DNA of 49,859 nucleotides from Stenomitos frigidus ULC18 (GTDB lineage Bacteria > Cyanobacteriota > Cyanobacteriia > Leptolyngbyales > Leptolyngbyaceae). The number at the start of each line of letters is the position of its first letter. Positions within the stretch are counted from its first letter, which is position 1. Shown in pieces: positions 1 to 8,415 of this stretch. The notes under the pieces were generated by a model. It saw nothing but the letters and a program-made list of their open reading frames with translations. It made no database searches and had not been told where the DNA came from. The translations under genes and the position numbers were made by a program. The stretch spans positions 1 to 49,859 of the forward strand of contig NZ_PVWK01000015.1 in NCBI RefSeq assembly GCF_003003795.1, written 5' to 3'.

Positions 1-1
1 A

Positions 2-79
2 ACGCTTGTGCCTTACTTTTTGCAAGAACATAAGAATATTCTAGAAGCTTGGGTAAATTCTTTGCCAGAAATCTCCTAA
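2..79 (+). CDS. C-terminal end of an unidentified gene (partial)
   Basis: An open frame enters from the left edge and ends at a TAA at 77-79. The 25 visible residues end in WVNSLPEIS and have a protein-like composition (Leu, Phe, Glu, Lys). There is too little to assign a family. A frame this short is open by chance fairly often, so this is only a plausible gene end. The 210 bases between it and the next start contain an A/T-rich stretch that could hold a promoter, but I see no firm -35/-10 pair. Confidence 0.3.
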   Translation, partial: TLVPYFLQEHKNILEAWVNSLPEIS

Positions 80-291
80 GTGTTCTCTCCCTTTTTACCC
101 CTTTGAAAAAACAAAGTCTATACTCTGGCAAAGTATAAAAATGAAAATCGGCTGAGAATGAACTAAAAGTTTTCTTGCTGAAATATCAGCATTTCAGACT
201 GAGATTCATAGAAATTAATCATTTTGAGATCGCGCCTTCCGGCAACAATCGTCTTTGTGGCCAACAAGAATGGATGCCAAGGAGAACTCTC

Positions 292-1089
292 ATGTCACTT
301 GAAGGTAAAGTTGCACTGATTACGGGCAGTAGTCAGGGAATTGGTCAGGGAATTGTTTTACGTTTGGCACAAGAAGGTGCTGATGTTGTCATCAACTATC
401 GCTCTCATCCAGAAGGTGCCGAGGAAACTCTGGAAAAGGTGAAAGCGATCGGTGGCAAATGCTACATGGCAGAGTGCCCACACTCTCGTGGTCATACAAT
501 CCAAGCCGATTTAGGCAGTGTGGTGATGGTACGGGAGCTCATCACAGAAAGCATTGAGCATTTTGGCAAGCTAGATATTTTGGTGAACAATGCTGGCATC
601 GAAAAACACGCGCCCTTCTGGGAAGTCACTGAAGCCGATTACGATGCGGTGCTGAATGTCAATTTGAAAGGCGTGTTTTTTGCCACGCAAACCTTTGTGC
701 AGCATCTGCTTGCAACCAAACGCCCTGGAAAGGTGATCAATATCAGTTCCGTGCATGAGGATTTACCCTTTCCCAATTTCGCCGCGTACTGCGTTAGCAA
801 GGGTGGCATGAAAATGTTTACCCGAAATCTGGCAGTGGAATTGGGTGCACTGGGCATCACGATTAACAATGTGGCACCTGGGGCAATTGAGACACCCATT
901 AACACTAAACTGCTCAATGACCCTGAAAAGTTGGGTGCATTGCTCAAAAATATTCCGTTGGGTCGGTTGGGGCAACCACAGGATGTTGCTTCTCTGGTGT
1001 CATTCCTGGCTTCATCCAATGCTGATTACATCACAGGCAGCACGTTTTTTGTGGATGGTGGGTTGCTTTGGAATTATCAGGAGCAGTAG
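292..1089 (+). CDS. SDR-family glucose 1-dehydrogenase-like oxidoreductase
   Basis: Classical short-chain dehydrogenase of 265 aa, expected to oxidise a sugar or alcohol with NAD(P) in the cytoplasm. Seen: the cofactor motif TGSSQGIG near residue 11, NNAG, the catalytic Ser in NISS, the YxxxK pair in YCVSK, and the C-terminal ITGSTFFVDGG typical of glucose/3-ketoacyl-type SDRs. The frame is open upstream to 175, but the ATG at 292 has AAGGAGA six bases before it and begins MSLEGKVALITG exactly where the family begins. Odd: about a dozen extra residues containing two cysteines (CYMAECPHSRGH) sit before IQADLG, where most relatives are shorter. It starts the one-direction redox run and its stop lies 2 nt before the next ATG. 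Substrate is inferred, not shown. Confidence 0.9.
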   Translation: MSLEGKVALITGSSQGIGQGIVLRLAQEGADVVINYRSHPEGAEETLEKVKAIGGKCYMAECPHSRGHTIQADLGSVVMVRELITESIEHFGKLDILVNNAGIEKHAPFWEVTEADYDAVLNVNLKGVFFATQTFVQHLLATKRPGKVINISSVHEDLPFPNFAAYCVSKGGMKMFTRNLAVELGALGITINNVAPGAIETPINTKLLNDPEKLGALLKNIPLGRLGQPQDVASLVSFLASSNADYITGSTFFVDGGLLWNYQEQ

Positions 1090-1091
1090 TC

Positions 1092-1802
1092 ATGGCAAAT
1101 GCTCCTTTGTTTATTCCTGTGATTCTTGGCACTCCTCGCCAAGGTCGCCAGAGTGAATATGTTGCTAACTTTCTCGTGGAGCAGATTAGTCTACGAGAAG
1201 ATGTGGAAACCGAATTGATTGATATTCGTACGATCGCGATCGTCACCGATGATGCAGGCGAGTCAATCAAAGATCCCCAGTTCTCTGCCACGATGGAGCG
1301 AGCTGATGGCTTAATCATTGTTGTACCAGAGTACAACCACGGCTATCCTGGTTTGCTCAAGCATGTCCTCGATACTTGCCTAAAGGAATACATTCACAAA
1401 GCCGCTGGTTTGTGCGGCGTTTCCGCCGGTCCCTTTGGTGGTACGCGAGTGATTCAAAATCTGTTACCTGTGATGCGCGAGTTGGGGCTAATGACCATCT
1501 TCTATGACCTCAACTTCGGCAATGTGCAAAAGCTGTTTGATGAATCTGGCAATTTAATCGACAAGCCGACCTACATTCGTCGCATGGAACGGTTCATGGA
1601 AGAACTGGTTTGGATGTCCACGGTGCTTCGCTATGGACGACAGGAAGTGGATTTAAGTAAGAAGCCTGCTGAAACAACGATGATTCATCATGCCAATAAA
1701 CCCTGTCCTGAGCTAGCTGCTCGCACGGGGCCTGATGCCATGGATACGGTGCTTCAAGTCAGCCAGTCTACCCAAACTGACAAGGTGGAAACTACGCCAT
1801 GA
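1092..1802 (+). CDS. NADPH-dependent FMN reductase-like flavoprotein
   Basis: A 236-aa flavodoxin-like protein of the NADPH:FMN reductase family. Seen: the N-terminal phosphate-binding segment ILGTPRQGRQSEYVA, the middle segment IIVVPEYNHGYPGLLKHVLD (the PEYN/PLK region that contacts flavin) and the AGLCGVSAGPFGGTR loop. These enzymes reduce FMN or quinones with NADPH. The ATG at 1092 is preferred over a start upstream at 1068, which would overlap the SDR; CAGGAG lies just upstream inside the SDR end. The C-terminal 40 residues extend past the usual domain and have no motif I recognise. Its stop overlaps the aquaporin start as ATGA, which implies translational coupling. It probably supplies reduced flavin or detoxifies quinones for the redox cluster. 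Confidence 0.88.
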   Translation: MANAPLFIPVILGTPRQGRQSEYVANFLVEQISLREDVETELIDIRTIAIVTDDAGESIKDPQFSATMERADGLIIVVPEYNHGYPGLLKHVLDTCLKEYIHKAAGLCGVSAGPFGGTRVIQNLLPVMRELGLMTIFYDLNFGNVQKLFDESGNLIDKPTYIRRMERFMEELVWMSTVLRYGRQEVDLSKKPAETTMIHHANKPCPELAARTGPDAMDTVLQVSQSTQTDKVETTP

Positions 1803-2623
1803 ATGTTTTACGCCGCCATTATCCGGAATATTTGATGGAAGCTGCGGGTTTGGGACTTTTCATGATTTCTGCAAGCGTGGTCACAGCCATCCTAGAGCAT
1901 CCAGCTTCATTGGTTCATCAGGCAATTACTAACCCATTGTTGCGCCGTTTGATCATTGGGGTGGCGATGGGATTAACCGCGATCGCCATCATCTATTCCC
2001 CGTGGGGTAAACAATCTGGAGCACATATCAATTCAGTCGTAACCCTTACCTTCTTCCGACTGGGCAAGATTAAACCCATGGATGCCCTCTTCTATATCGT
2101 GGCGCAATTTTTCGGTGCCTTGCTGGGAGTGCTATTGGCAGCAAGAATTCTGGGAGATGCGATCGCCGATCCAAACGTGAGTTATGTTGTCACGGCTCCT
2201 GGGGCGGGCGGCGCAGGCATTGCCTTTCTGGCAGAACTCATCATTTCCTTTGGGGTCATGATGATGATTCTAGTGGTTTCCAACACACCCAAACTGGCTC
2301 GCTTCACTGGGGTATTTGCAGGGATACTCATTGCAACCTACATCACGTTGGAGGCTCCGCTGTCGGGTATGAGCATGAATCCAGCCCGGACACTAGCATC
2401 GGCAATTCCGGCTCACAACTGGACAGCCATCTGGGTCTACTTTACGGCACCGTTGTTGGGGATGTTGTCAGCGTCTGAGGTTTATGTTCGGTTGAGGGGA
2501 TGGAGCGCAGTCCGGTGTGCCAAACTCCACCATCATAACAATAAACGCTGTATTTTCCGCTGCGGCTATCGAGCACAGAGTATGGGTAATGGCTCGCAGC
2601 TATTGAGCGACAAATTGGTGTAG
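1799..2623 (+). CDS. MIP/aquaporin family channel with altered first NPA motif
   Basis: Integral membrane channel of 274 aa with about six hydrophobic segments. The second half-helix motif is intact (SMNPART). At the first NPA position the protein reads GAHINSVVT, so Pro-Ala is replaced by Ser-Val (codons 2030-2038). The long hydrophilic C-terminus CAKLHHHNNKRCIFRCGYR is rich in Cys and His and continues another 14 residues to the stop. MIP channels carry water, glycerol or small neutral solutes such as hydrogen peroxide; the substrate here cannot be read from sequence. It is coupled by ATGA overlap to the FMN reductase. The loss of Pro in the first NPA may alter conduction or indicate relaxed constraint. 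Confidence 0.85.
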   Translation: MNVLRRHYPEYLMEAAGLGLFMISASVVTAILEHPASLVHQAITNPLLRRLIIGVAMGLTAIAIIYSPWGKQSGAHINSVVTLTFFRLGKIKPMDALFYIVAQFFGALLGVLLAARILGDAIADPNVSYVVTAPGAGGAGIAFLAELIISFGVMMMILVVSNTPKLARFTGVFAGILIATYITLEAPLSGMSMNPARTLASAIPAHNWTAIWVYFTAPLLGMLSASEVYVRLRGWSAVRCAKLHHHNNKRCIFRCGYRAQSMGNGSQLLSDKLV

Positions 2624-2705
2624 AGGTTAGTCATTTGTCGCCTGTTCTTAAATTTTCCAATGATCACTGGATGACCACCAACCAAGTATTCATCAGGAGT
2701 GAAGT

Positions 2706-4045
2706 ATGTTTGAAAGTCTGGGGAGCATTCAGAATCCATTCGCCAGAAGTTTAACCGCAGCATTTACAACTCTCTCAGTGATTACCCTCACTTCTGCGAT
2801 CGCCATTGGCGTAACAAAGTCAAAAGATGAATCTGCTTATAAGGCAGCGTTATATTCTTCCTTAATTGGGGCAGGGTGCGGTGCAGTATTTGGTTTAGCG
2901 TATACAAATCGGGGGAATCAGCCAAAAACTGCACAAGCTTTACCGGACGAACAAGCGAATCAATTGGTTGAGAATACTACCTGGAGGGATTGGCGTAACT
3001 TTGTCGTTGTTCGCAAAGTCAAAGAAAGTGAGGAAATCACATCATTCTACTTAAAACCAGAAGATAAGGGTGAAATTCCAAACTTTCAACCAGGGCAATT
3101 TCTGACGATTAAGTTAGAGATTCCTGGACAGACAAGACCTGTCATTCGTACCTATTCATTATCGGACTATCCCGAACCTTGCGATTATTACCGTTTATCG
3201 ATTAAACGAGAACCGATGCCTCCAGGCTTAGATGTGATGCCAGGAATTGCCTCAAATTTTATGCATGATCATGTTCATGAAGGTTCGGTGATTCCGGCAA
3301 AGCCATCCAGCGGTAAGTTTATTCTAGAAGTGCAAACGTCTATACCCGCAGTGCTCATCAGTAATGGTGTCGGTATTACACCGATGATGAGCATGGCAAA
3401 AGCGGTGACTCGTCTCAATCCACAGCGACCCCTTTGGTTTCTGCATGGGGCGCGGGATGGCAGCTTTCATGCCTTTCGAGATGAGGTCAGGGCGATCGCA
3501 GAGCAAAACCCAATTTAACCATTCATTTTGCCTACAGTCGTCCGAGAGAGGAAGATACTGGTCATTATCACCGCACTGGCTATGTGGATGTTGACTTAAT
3601 TCAATCCTTGGTCATAGAAGAAGCAGAGTATTTCCTATGTGGTTCTCCCCCATTTCTAGAATCGATTCGCGCAGGCTTAAAAGATGCTGGTGTACCCGAA
3701 AGTCAAGTCTTTTTTGAGCTGTTTACAAAGGCAAGTAAGACAGCCAGCGATCGCCCAGATGCTGAAGTTAATGGTGACAACGTTAAAGTAGCGGAGATTG
3801 TCTTTGCCCAATCAAATCAAACCATTACCTGGCAAGCTGACACAGAAAGTCTTCTCGAATTTGCTGAAGCCAATGGTTTAAACCCTCCCTACAGTTGTCG
3901 TCAAGGAATCTGTGGCACCTGCGAGTGCAAACTTCTAGAGGGTGAAGTGGAGTACCAAACAACTCCCACAGCAACCGTTGAGGACGGTTCGGTACTGATT
4001 TGCATCTCTAAACCAAAAACCGCAAAAGTTGTCCTTGACCTATAG
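2706..4045 (+). pseudogene. Membrane-anchored ferredoxin-NAD(P)H reductase with C-terminal 2Fe-2S domain, frameshifted
   Basis: Two frames together give one protein of about 445 aa. The first (2706-3518, AGGAG six bases before ATG) has hydrophobic segments at about residues 18-65, an FAD-binding motif RTYSLSDYP and the NAD-binding GVGITPMMSM. The second frame, open from just after 3510 to the TAA at 4045, continues NLTIHFAYSRPREED and FLCGSPPF, then ends in a plant-type ferredoxin domain with CRQGICGTC plus a later Cys in LICISKP. The join is near 3510-3515, where one A is missing from a CCCAA(A)TTTAACC run: with it, the frame reads straight through. The gene is either inactivated or carries a sequencing error. 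The intact product would pass electrons from NAD(P)H through FAD to 2Fe-2S at the membrane. It lies between the aquaporin and the GMC oxidoreductase in the same direction. Confidence 0.85.
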
Positions 4046-4169
4046 GAGCAGGTTTAGACATCTGAGCAAAACTCTCAGCCAGCCTTCAACTTTCAATCAG
4101 ATAGATCAATCATACTGACCCATCATTTCCATCTTTACTCGTGATTCTCTTCAATATGGAGCACATAAA

Positions 4170-5750
4170 ATGGCTACAAATAACCATTACGATATCATTA
4201 TCATTGGGACTGGAGCAGGGGGCGGCACCCTGGCTTATCGCCTAGCTCAAAGCGGCAAAAAAATTCTCGTACTGGAACGCGGTCCCTTTTTGCCCAGAGA
4301 GAAAGAGAACTGGGACGTGAAAACTGTGTTTAATAGCGATCGCTATCATAACTCTGAAGTCTGGTATGACAGAGACGGAAACGAACTTCACCCCGGCATG
4401 AGTTACTTTGTGGGTGGCAACACAAAAGTCTATGGTGCAGCCTTGTTTCGGCTGCGGGAAAAAGACTTTGAAGCATTCCAGCACTGCGATGGCATTTCAC
4501 CAGCATGGCCCCTAAAGTACAAAGATTTTGAACCCTACTATGTAGAAGCGGAGAAACTTTATCAGGTACATGGTAAGAGTGGGGAAGACCCCACTGAGCC
4601 CTTCCGCAGTGAAGAGTTTCCCTATCCCGCTGTCAGTCATGAAACACGCATTGAAGAAGTTTCAGAGGTCTTAAAGTCTAAAGGTCTGAAGCCTTACCAT
4701 ACGCCCGTTGGTATTCACTTGAATGAAGCACAGCGCTATCTCAGCCAGTGTATTCGATGCAATACCTGCGATGGGTTTCCGTGCCTGGTTCATGCTAAGT
4801 CAGATGCCGAAGTCAGTACGGTTCGTCCCGTTATGGGACAGGAGAATGTGACGCTACTGACAGAAGCAAGGGTGCTGAAACTGCACACTAGCGCTTCTGG
4901 ACGCGAAATCTCTAGCGTTGAGGTAGAAGTCCGTGACCCCGAATCAAGGCAGGTACAGGTGCAGCAGTTTTCTGGTGATATTGTGGTGATCGCCTGTGGT
5001 GCGGTCAACTCCTCGGTTCTCTTGCTCAAATCTGCGAATGAACAGCATCCCCATGGACTCGCTAACAGTTCTGATCTGGTCGGACGCAATTTTATGAAAC
5101 ACGTCCTGGGTTCCATCATTGGTGTCAGTAAAAAACCGAACCCGACCAAGTTTCAAAAAACCCTCTCCATCAATGATTTTTACTGGGGTGAGAGCGATTA
5201 TGAATATCCAATGGGACAAATTCAAACACTGGGTAAAGTCAGCAAAGAAGCCTTGGAAGGCAATGCAGCCGCCTACGCACCGCTGACTCCTGAAGAGGTT
5301 GCCACGCATTCAATCGATTGGTGGCTCACGGTGGAAGATTTGCCTGATCCCAACAATCGCATTCGGGTGGATGGTGACCAAATCATTTTGGAGTATACCG
5401 AAAATAATTCGGAATCCTACGATCGCTTAGAACAGCGCTGGATCGAAATCCTCAAGTCGATTGAATGCGGTCAGTCCATTATGCCAAACTGCTCTTACTT
5501 TGTAGATGCAGGTCAAACTTATACAGGCAGACTGCCACTCAGCGGCGTTGGACATCAGGTTGGCACCTGTCGCTTTGGCGACGATCCCACGACCTCAGTG
5601 CTGGATCTCAATTGCCGCACTCACGATATTGACAACCTCTACATTACAGACGGTAGCTTCTTCTGCTCCAGTGGTGCTGTCAACCCTACTCTAACAATCA
5701 TTGCCAATGCGTTACGAGTGGGCGATCATCTGATCGATCGCATGCAATAG
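4170..5750 (+). CDS. GMC-family oxidoreductase (choline/sugar dehydrogenase-like flavoprotein)
   Basis: FAD-dependent alcohol oxidoreductase of 526 aa. Seen: an N-terminal dinucleotide-binding fold (IIIIGTGAGGG, then VLERG near residue 35), the substrate-side segment GGNTKVYGAALFRLR, a four-cysteine cluster CIRCNTCDGFPC at residues 194-205, the catalytic-His region GVGHQVGT and the closing NPTLTIIANALR. The cysteine cluster is common in bacterial GMC enzymes of this subgroup and may bind a metal or form disulfides. There is no signal peptide. GGAG lies eight bases before the ATG. The 3' end is 11 nt from the DUF1622 gene, so they are probably co-transcribed. The family oxidises hydroxyl groups of alcohols, sugars or polyols; the actual substrate is unknown. 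Confidence 0.9.
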   Translation: MATNNHYDIIIIGTGAGGGTLAYRLAQSGKKILVLERGPFLPREKENWDVKTVFNSDRYHNSEVWYDRDGNELHPGMSYFVGGNTKVYGAALFRLREKDFEAFQHCDGISPAWPLKYKDFEPYYVEAEKLYQVHGKSGEDPTEPFRSEEFPYPAVSHETRIEEVSEVLKSKGLKPYHTPVGIHLNEAQRYLSQCIRCNTCDGFPCLVHAKSDAEVSTVRPVMGQENVTLLTEARVLKLHTSASGREISSVEVEVRDPESRQVQVQQFSGDIVVIACGAVNSSVLLLKSANEQHPHGLANSSDLVGRNFMKHVLGSIIGVSKKPNPTKFQKTLSINDFYWGESDYEYPMGQIQTLGKVSKEALEGNAAAYAPLTPEEVATHSIDWWLTVEDLPDPNNRIRVDGDQIILEYTENNSESYDRLEQRWIEILKSIECGQSIMPNCSYFVDAGQTYTGRLPLSGVGHQVGTCRFGDDPTTSVLDLNCRTHDIDNLYITDGSFFCSSGAVNPTLTIIANALRVGDHLIDRMQ

Positions 5751-5761
5751 GACATCACGGT

Positions 5762-6244
5762 ATGGCAATTGCTTTTGGTTGGCTTACAATTTTACAACAT
5801 AGTATCCTTCTTGAACTTGCGGCTGAAACTACTGTTAGCCCAACGTTGGGTCTGACTCGTTCCTCAGAAAGCTTTTTACAGGAATTCGCACTGTTTTTAA
5901 AGATTGTTCTGGAATTCATTGCCATCCTGATTATTGCCGTTTCATTGGTGGTGGCACTCCAAAAGCTGATTCGCCAAAAGCAGAAACGGTTTCAATCGAC
6001 GCAGCAGGCAATTCGCTTAGAGCTTGGCATCTCTCTAGCACTTTCGCTAGAGTTTCTTCTCGCCGCCGATATCGTGAGCACAGCGGTTTCGCCAAGTTGG
6101 GATGCGATCGCACGTCTGGCTGCGATTACAGGTATCCGTACATTTCTCAACTTCTTCCTACAGAAAGAAGTGAAGGAGCTACAGGCAATGGATCAACGGC
6201 TACTGCAACAGAAGCATGAGTTGAACGCGCAAGAAAATGGTTAA
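5762..6244 (+). CDS. DUF1622-type small membrane protein
   Basis: A 160-aa protein with two to three hydrophobic helices (about residues 7-25, 43-70 and 85-105) and a basic RQKQKR stretch after the second, then a conserved LEFLLAADIVSTAVSP-like segment and GIRTFLNFFL followed by an amphipathic charged tail. This pattern is that of DUF1622 inner-membrane proteins, whose function is not established. It sits directly after the GMC oxidoreductase and 17 nt before the unknown 291-aa gene. The same gene pair recurs as a decayed copy on the minus strand at 19962-20549, so the two genes travel together. Confidence 0.8.
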   Translation: MAIAFGWLTILQHSILLELAAETTVSPTLGLTRSSESFLQEFALFLKIVLEFIAILIIAVSLVVALQKLIRQKQKRFQSTQQAIRLELGISLALSLEFLLAADIVSTAVSPSWDAIARLAAITGIRTFLNFFLQKEVKELQAMDQRLLQQKHELNAQENG

Positions 6245-6261
6245 TCAATGGAGTCATAACA

Positions 6262-7137
6262 ATGAAAGCATGGCAGACGATCGCTAAAATTCCTCCTGAT
6301 GCATTAGTCGAAAGTAGGCTGCAACTGCATTATGCCATTCAGTTTATTGCAGCTACAGGCACGGCATTGGCAGAACCACTCCCAGACTATAGCCATACCA
6401 GTTTGGCATGGCATCCGGTTTTAGAAGTGTTTGTTGGCTCTGCCATTCAAGCACCACAGCCGTTCCAAGTGGCACTTGATCCAGTGAGACTCAAATTAAT
6501 CCTCTTGAATCAGCAGAGCGAAACGATCGCTGCTTTACCATTGCCTGGAAAAACAATGGCAGCAGGGTTGAACTGGCTTCAACAAGAGCTTTCTCAACTG
6601 GGTGTCGATGGCAACAAAATTGCGTTTCTGGATTATCCCCCTGATGACTTTCCTGATCATCCCCTTGCTTACGGTGCTTCCTTTGATATCCATCAGGCAT
6701 TGGCGTTGGGTGAACTGGCAAATTACTACGCCAATACCGCTCCGCTCTTTGAGGCAATCATTGCTACGACCGAGGATGCGACTGCTACCCGTATTTGGCC
6801 GCATCACTTTGATATGGCAACGCTCATCATGCTTCCCGGTATTAAAAACGGCAGCCCACTCACAGTCGGAGTGGGCTTATCGCCTGGAGATACCAACTAC
6901 AACGAACCGTATTGGTATGTATCTCCCTACCCGTATCCAGATACAGCCAGCCTTCCTGCCCTCGATCGTGATGGCTTTTGGCACACTCAGCATTGGGTGG
7001 GGGCTGTACTGCCTGCTTCTCGACTCGCTGAGTCTATCAGTGCTGAAGCCCAACAGCCACAGGTTGAGGCATTCTTACAGGCTGCATTGAGAACATCAAT
7101 TGCCCTCCTGAAGTCCGAATCGCCTGCTGAGGTTTGA
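6262..7137 (+). CDS. Conserved hypothetical protein (291 aa), partner of the DUF1622 protein
   Basis: I do not recognise a named domain. The protein is cytoplasmic-looking, with no signal peptide or membrane span. Visible blocks are SRLQLHYAIQFIAATGTALA near the N-terminus, WPHHFDMATLI near residue 185 and a glycine/proline/aromatic-rich stretch around NEPYWYVSPYPYP near residue 220, which looks like a binding-site loop. His, Asp and Trp in WPHHFD could be functional. The start ATG at 6262 follows GGAGTC. A partial paralogue at 19962-20329 (minus) matches the first ~125 residues with roughly three quarters identity by eye. In both places it follows a DUF1622 gene, which suggests a shared role. 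Confidence 0.7.
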   Translation: MKAWQTIAKIPPDALVESRLQLHYAIQFIAATGTALAEPLPDYSHTSLAWHPVLEVFVGSAIQAPQPFQVALDPVRLKLILLNQQSETIAALPLPGKTMAAGLNWLQQELSQLGVDGNKIAFLDYPPDDFPDHPLAYGASFDIHQALALGELANYYANTAPLFEAIIATTEDATATRIWPHHFDMATLIMLPGIKNGSPLTVGVGLSPGDTNYNEPYWYVSPYPYPDTASLPALDRDGFWHTQHWVGAVLPASRLAESISAEAQQPQVEAFLQAALRTSIALLKSESPAEV

Positions 7138-7139
7138 CC

Positions 7140-8234
7140 ATGCCGACACAATTCACTAAAACATTCAAACGATTGCTCCTCGCTGTGGTTGCCTTTGCCG
7201 TGATTGTTGCAGCACCGCAACTTGAGGCAGGCTCCCAGACGTCTCGGCAGAGCGCTGCCATTCCGACTCAATTAGCTCAACTACAGACAGTGCAGAACGC
7301 TGTCGTTGCTGTAGAGTCTGTGGGCATGACGGTTTCGGATATGGATCGGGCCGTTGATTTCTACTCAAATGTCTTGTCCTTCAAGAAGATCTCTGATGTG
7401 GAAGTTCTGGGCACAGAGTATGAGCAATTGCAAGGGCTATTTGGGGTGCGGCTGCGAGTGGTAAAACTGCAACTCGGCAATGAATTGATTGAGTTGACGG
7501 AATACCTGACACCGAAAGGGCGACCGATTCCCATTGACTCACGCAGTAACGATCGCTGGTTTCAACATATTGCGATCGCAGTGAGCGATATGGACAAAGC
7601 CTACCAACACTTACGCAAATACAAAGTACAATATGCGTCCACCGCTCCCCAGCGCATTCCTGATTCCAACAAAGCTGCCGCAGGCATTCGTGCGTTTTAC
7701 TTTAAAGATCCAGACGGGCACAATTTAGAGATTATTTACTTTCCGCCTGGAAAGGGCGATCCGAAATGGCAGAAACCAACAAAGCAGATCTTTTTGGGCA
7801 TTGACCACACGGCGATCGTGGTCTCCAACACAGCCGCCAGCCTCAAGTTCTACCGGGATTTGCTCGGTCTACAAGTGGCAGGGGAAAGCATGAATTACGG
7901 CACCGAGCAGGAACATCTCAACAATGTGCAAGGCGCACAATTACACATTACCGGGCTGCGCTCTCCCGCTGGACCCGGCATTGAGTTTTTGGAATACCTG
8001 GAACCAAAGGATGGGCGATCGCTCCCTATAGATGCCAAACCGAATGATTTGCTGCATTGGCAAACGACGTTGGTGGTGAAGGATATAGAGGCGATCGCCC
8101 AACGGTTACGCCTGAACCAATCCACTTTTGTTTCTCCCAGCATTGTCACTATTCCGGAAAAAGCCTTGGGTTTCAAAAAAGGAGTTCTCGTTAGAGACCC
8201 CGATGGTCATACGATGCGATTGGTTGAGAAGTAG
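7140..8234 (+). CDS. Secreted VOC-superfamily protein with two glyoxalase-like domains
   Basis: About 364 aa. The N-terminus (KRLLLAVVAFAVIVAA) is a signal peptide, so the protein is likely periplasmic or secreted. Two vicinal-oxygen-chelate domains follow, at about residues 60-200 (VGMTVSDMDRAVDFYSNVL to FKDPDGHNLEIIYFP) and 220-360 (GIDHTAIVVSNTAASLKFY to VRDPDGHTMRLVE). His and Glu metal ligands are partly preserved: the DPDGHxxE pattern is intact in the first domain, while the second has DPDGHTMRLVE. A TTG at 7134 would overlap the previous stop; the ATG at 7140 with GAGG upstream is preferred. The family includes dioxygenases, glyoxalases and resistance proteins, so the chemistry is open. 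A secreted VOC protein in a redox cluster is unusual. Confidence 0.82.
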   Translation: MPTQFTKTFKRLLLAVVAFAVIVAAPQLEAGSQTSRQSAAIPTQLAQLQTVQNAVVAVESVGMTVSDMDRAVDFYSNVLSFKKISDVEVLGTEYEQLQGLFGVRLRVVKLQLGNELIELTEYLTPKGRPIPIDSRSNDRWFQHIAIAVSDMDKAYQHLRKYKVQYASTAPQRIPDSNKAAAGIRAFYFKDPDGHNLEIIYFPPGKGDPKWQKPTKQIFLGIDHTAIVVSNTAASLKFYRDLLGLQVAGESMNYGTEQEHLNNVQGAQLHITGLRSPAGPGIEFLEYLEPKDGRSLPIDAKPNDLLHWQTTLVVKDIEAIAQRLRLNQSTFVSPSIVTIPEKALGFKKGVLVRDPDGHTMRLVEK

Positions 8235-8415
8235 AAAAAGGGGTTTTTCCAATAGGAAATGTCTGTCAAATGGCTTCTTCCTATTTAATATCAGCTTCTC
8301 ATTCCTTCTTCAGCAAAGCTTTAGCTAATCCATTCTTGTTTTCAGGCGAGTTTCAGATAGTTGGAATTTAATCATAGTCAGACTTCAAGCAATACGCTCT
8401 TCCAAGGAGATGACT

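Noticed and set aside
8231-8252. AAAAAGGGGTTTTT hairpin after the VOC gene as a terminator
   Set aside because: The stem is only A-T pairs and too weak to support a terminator call.
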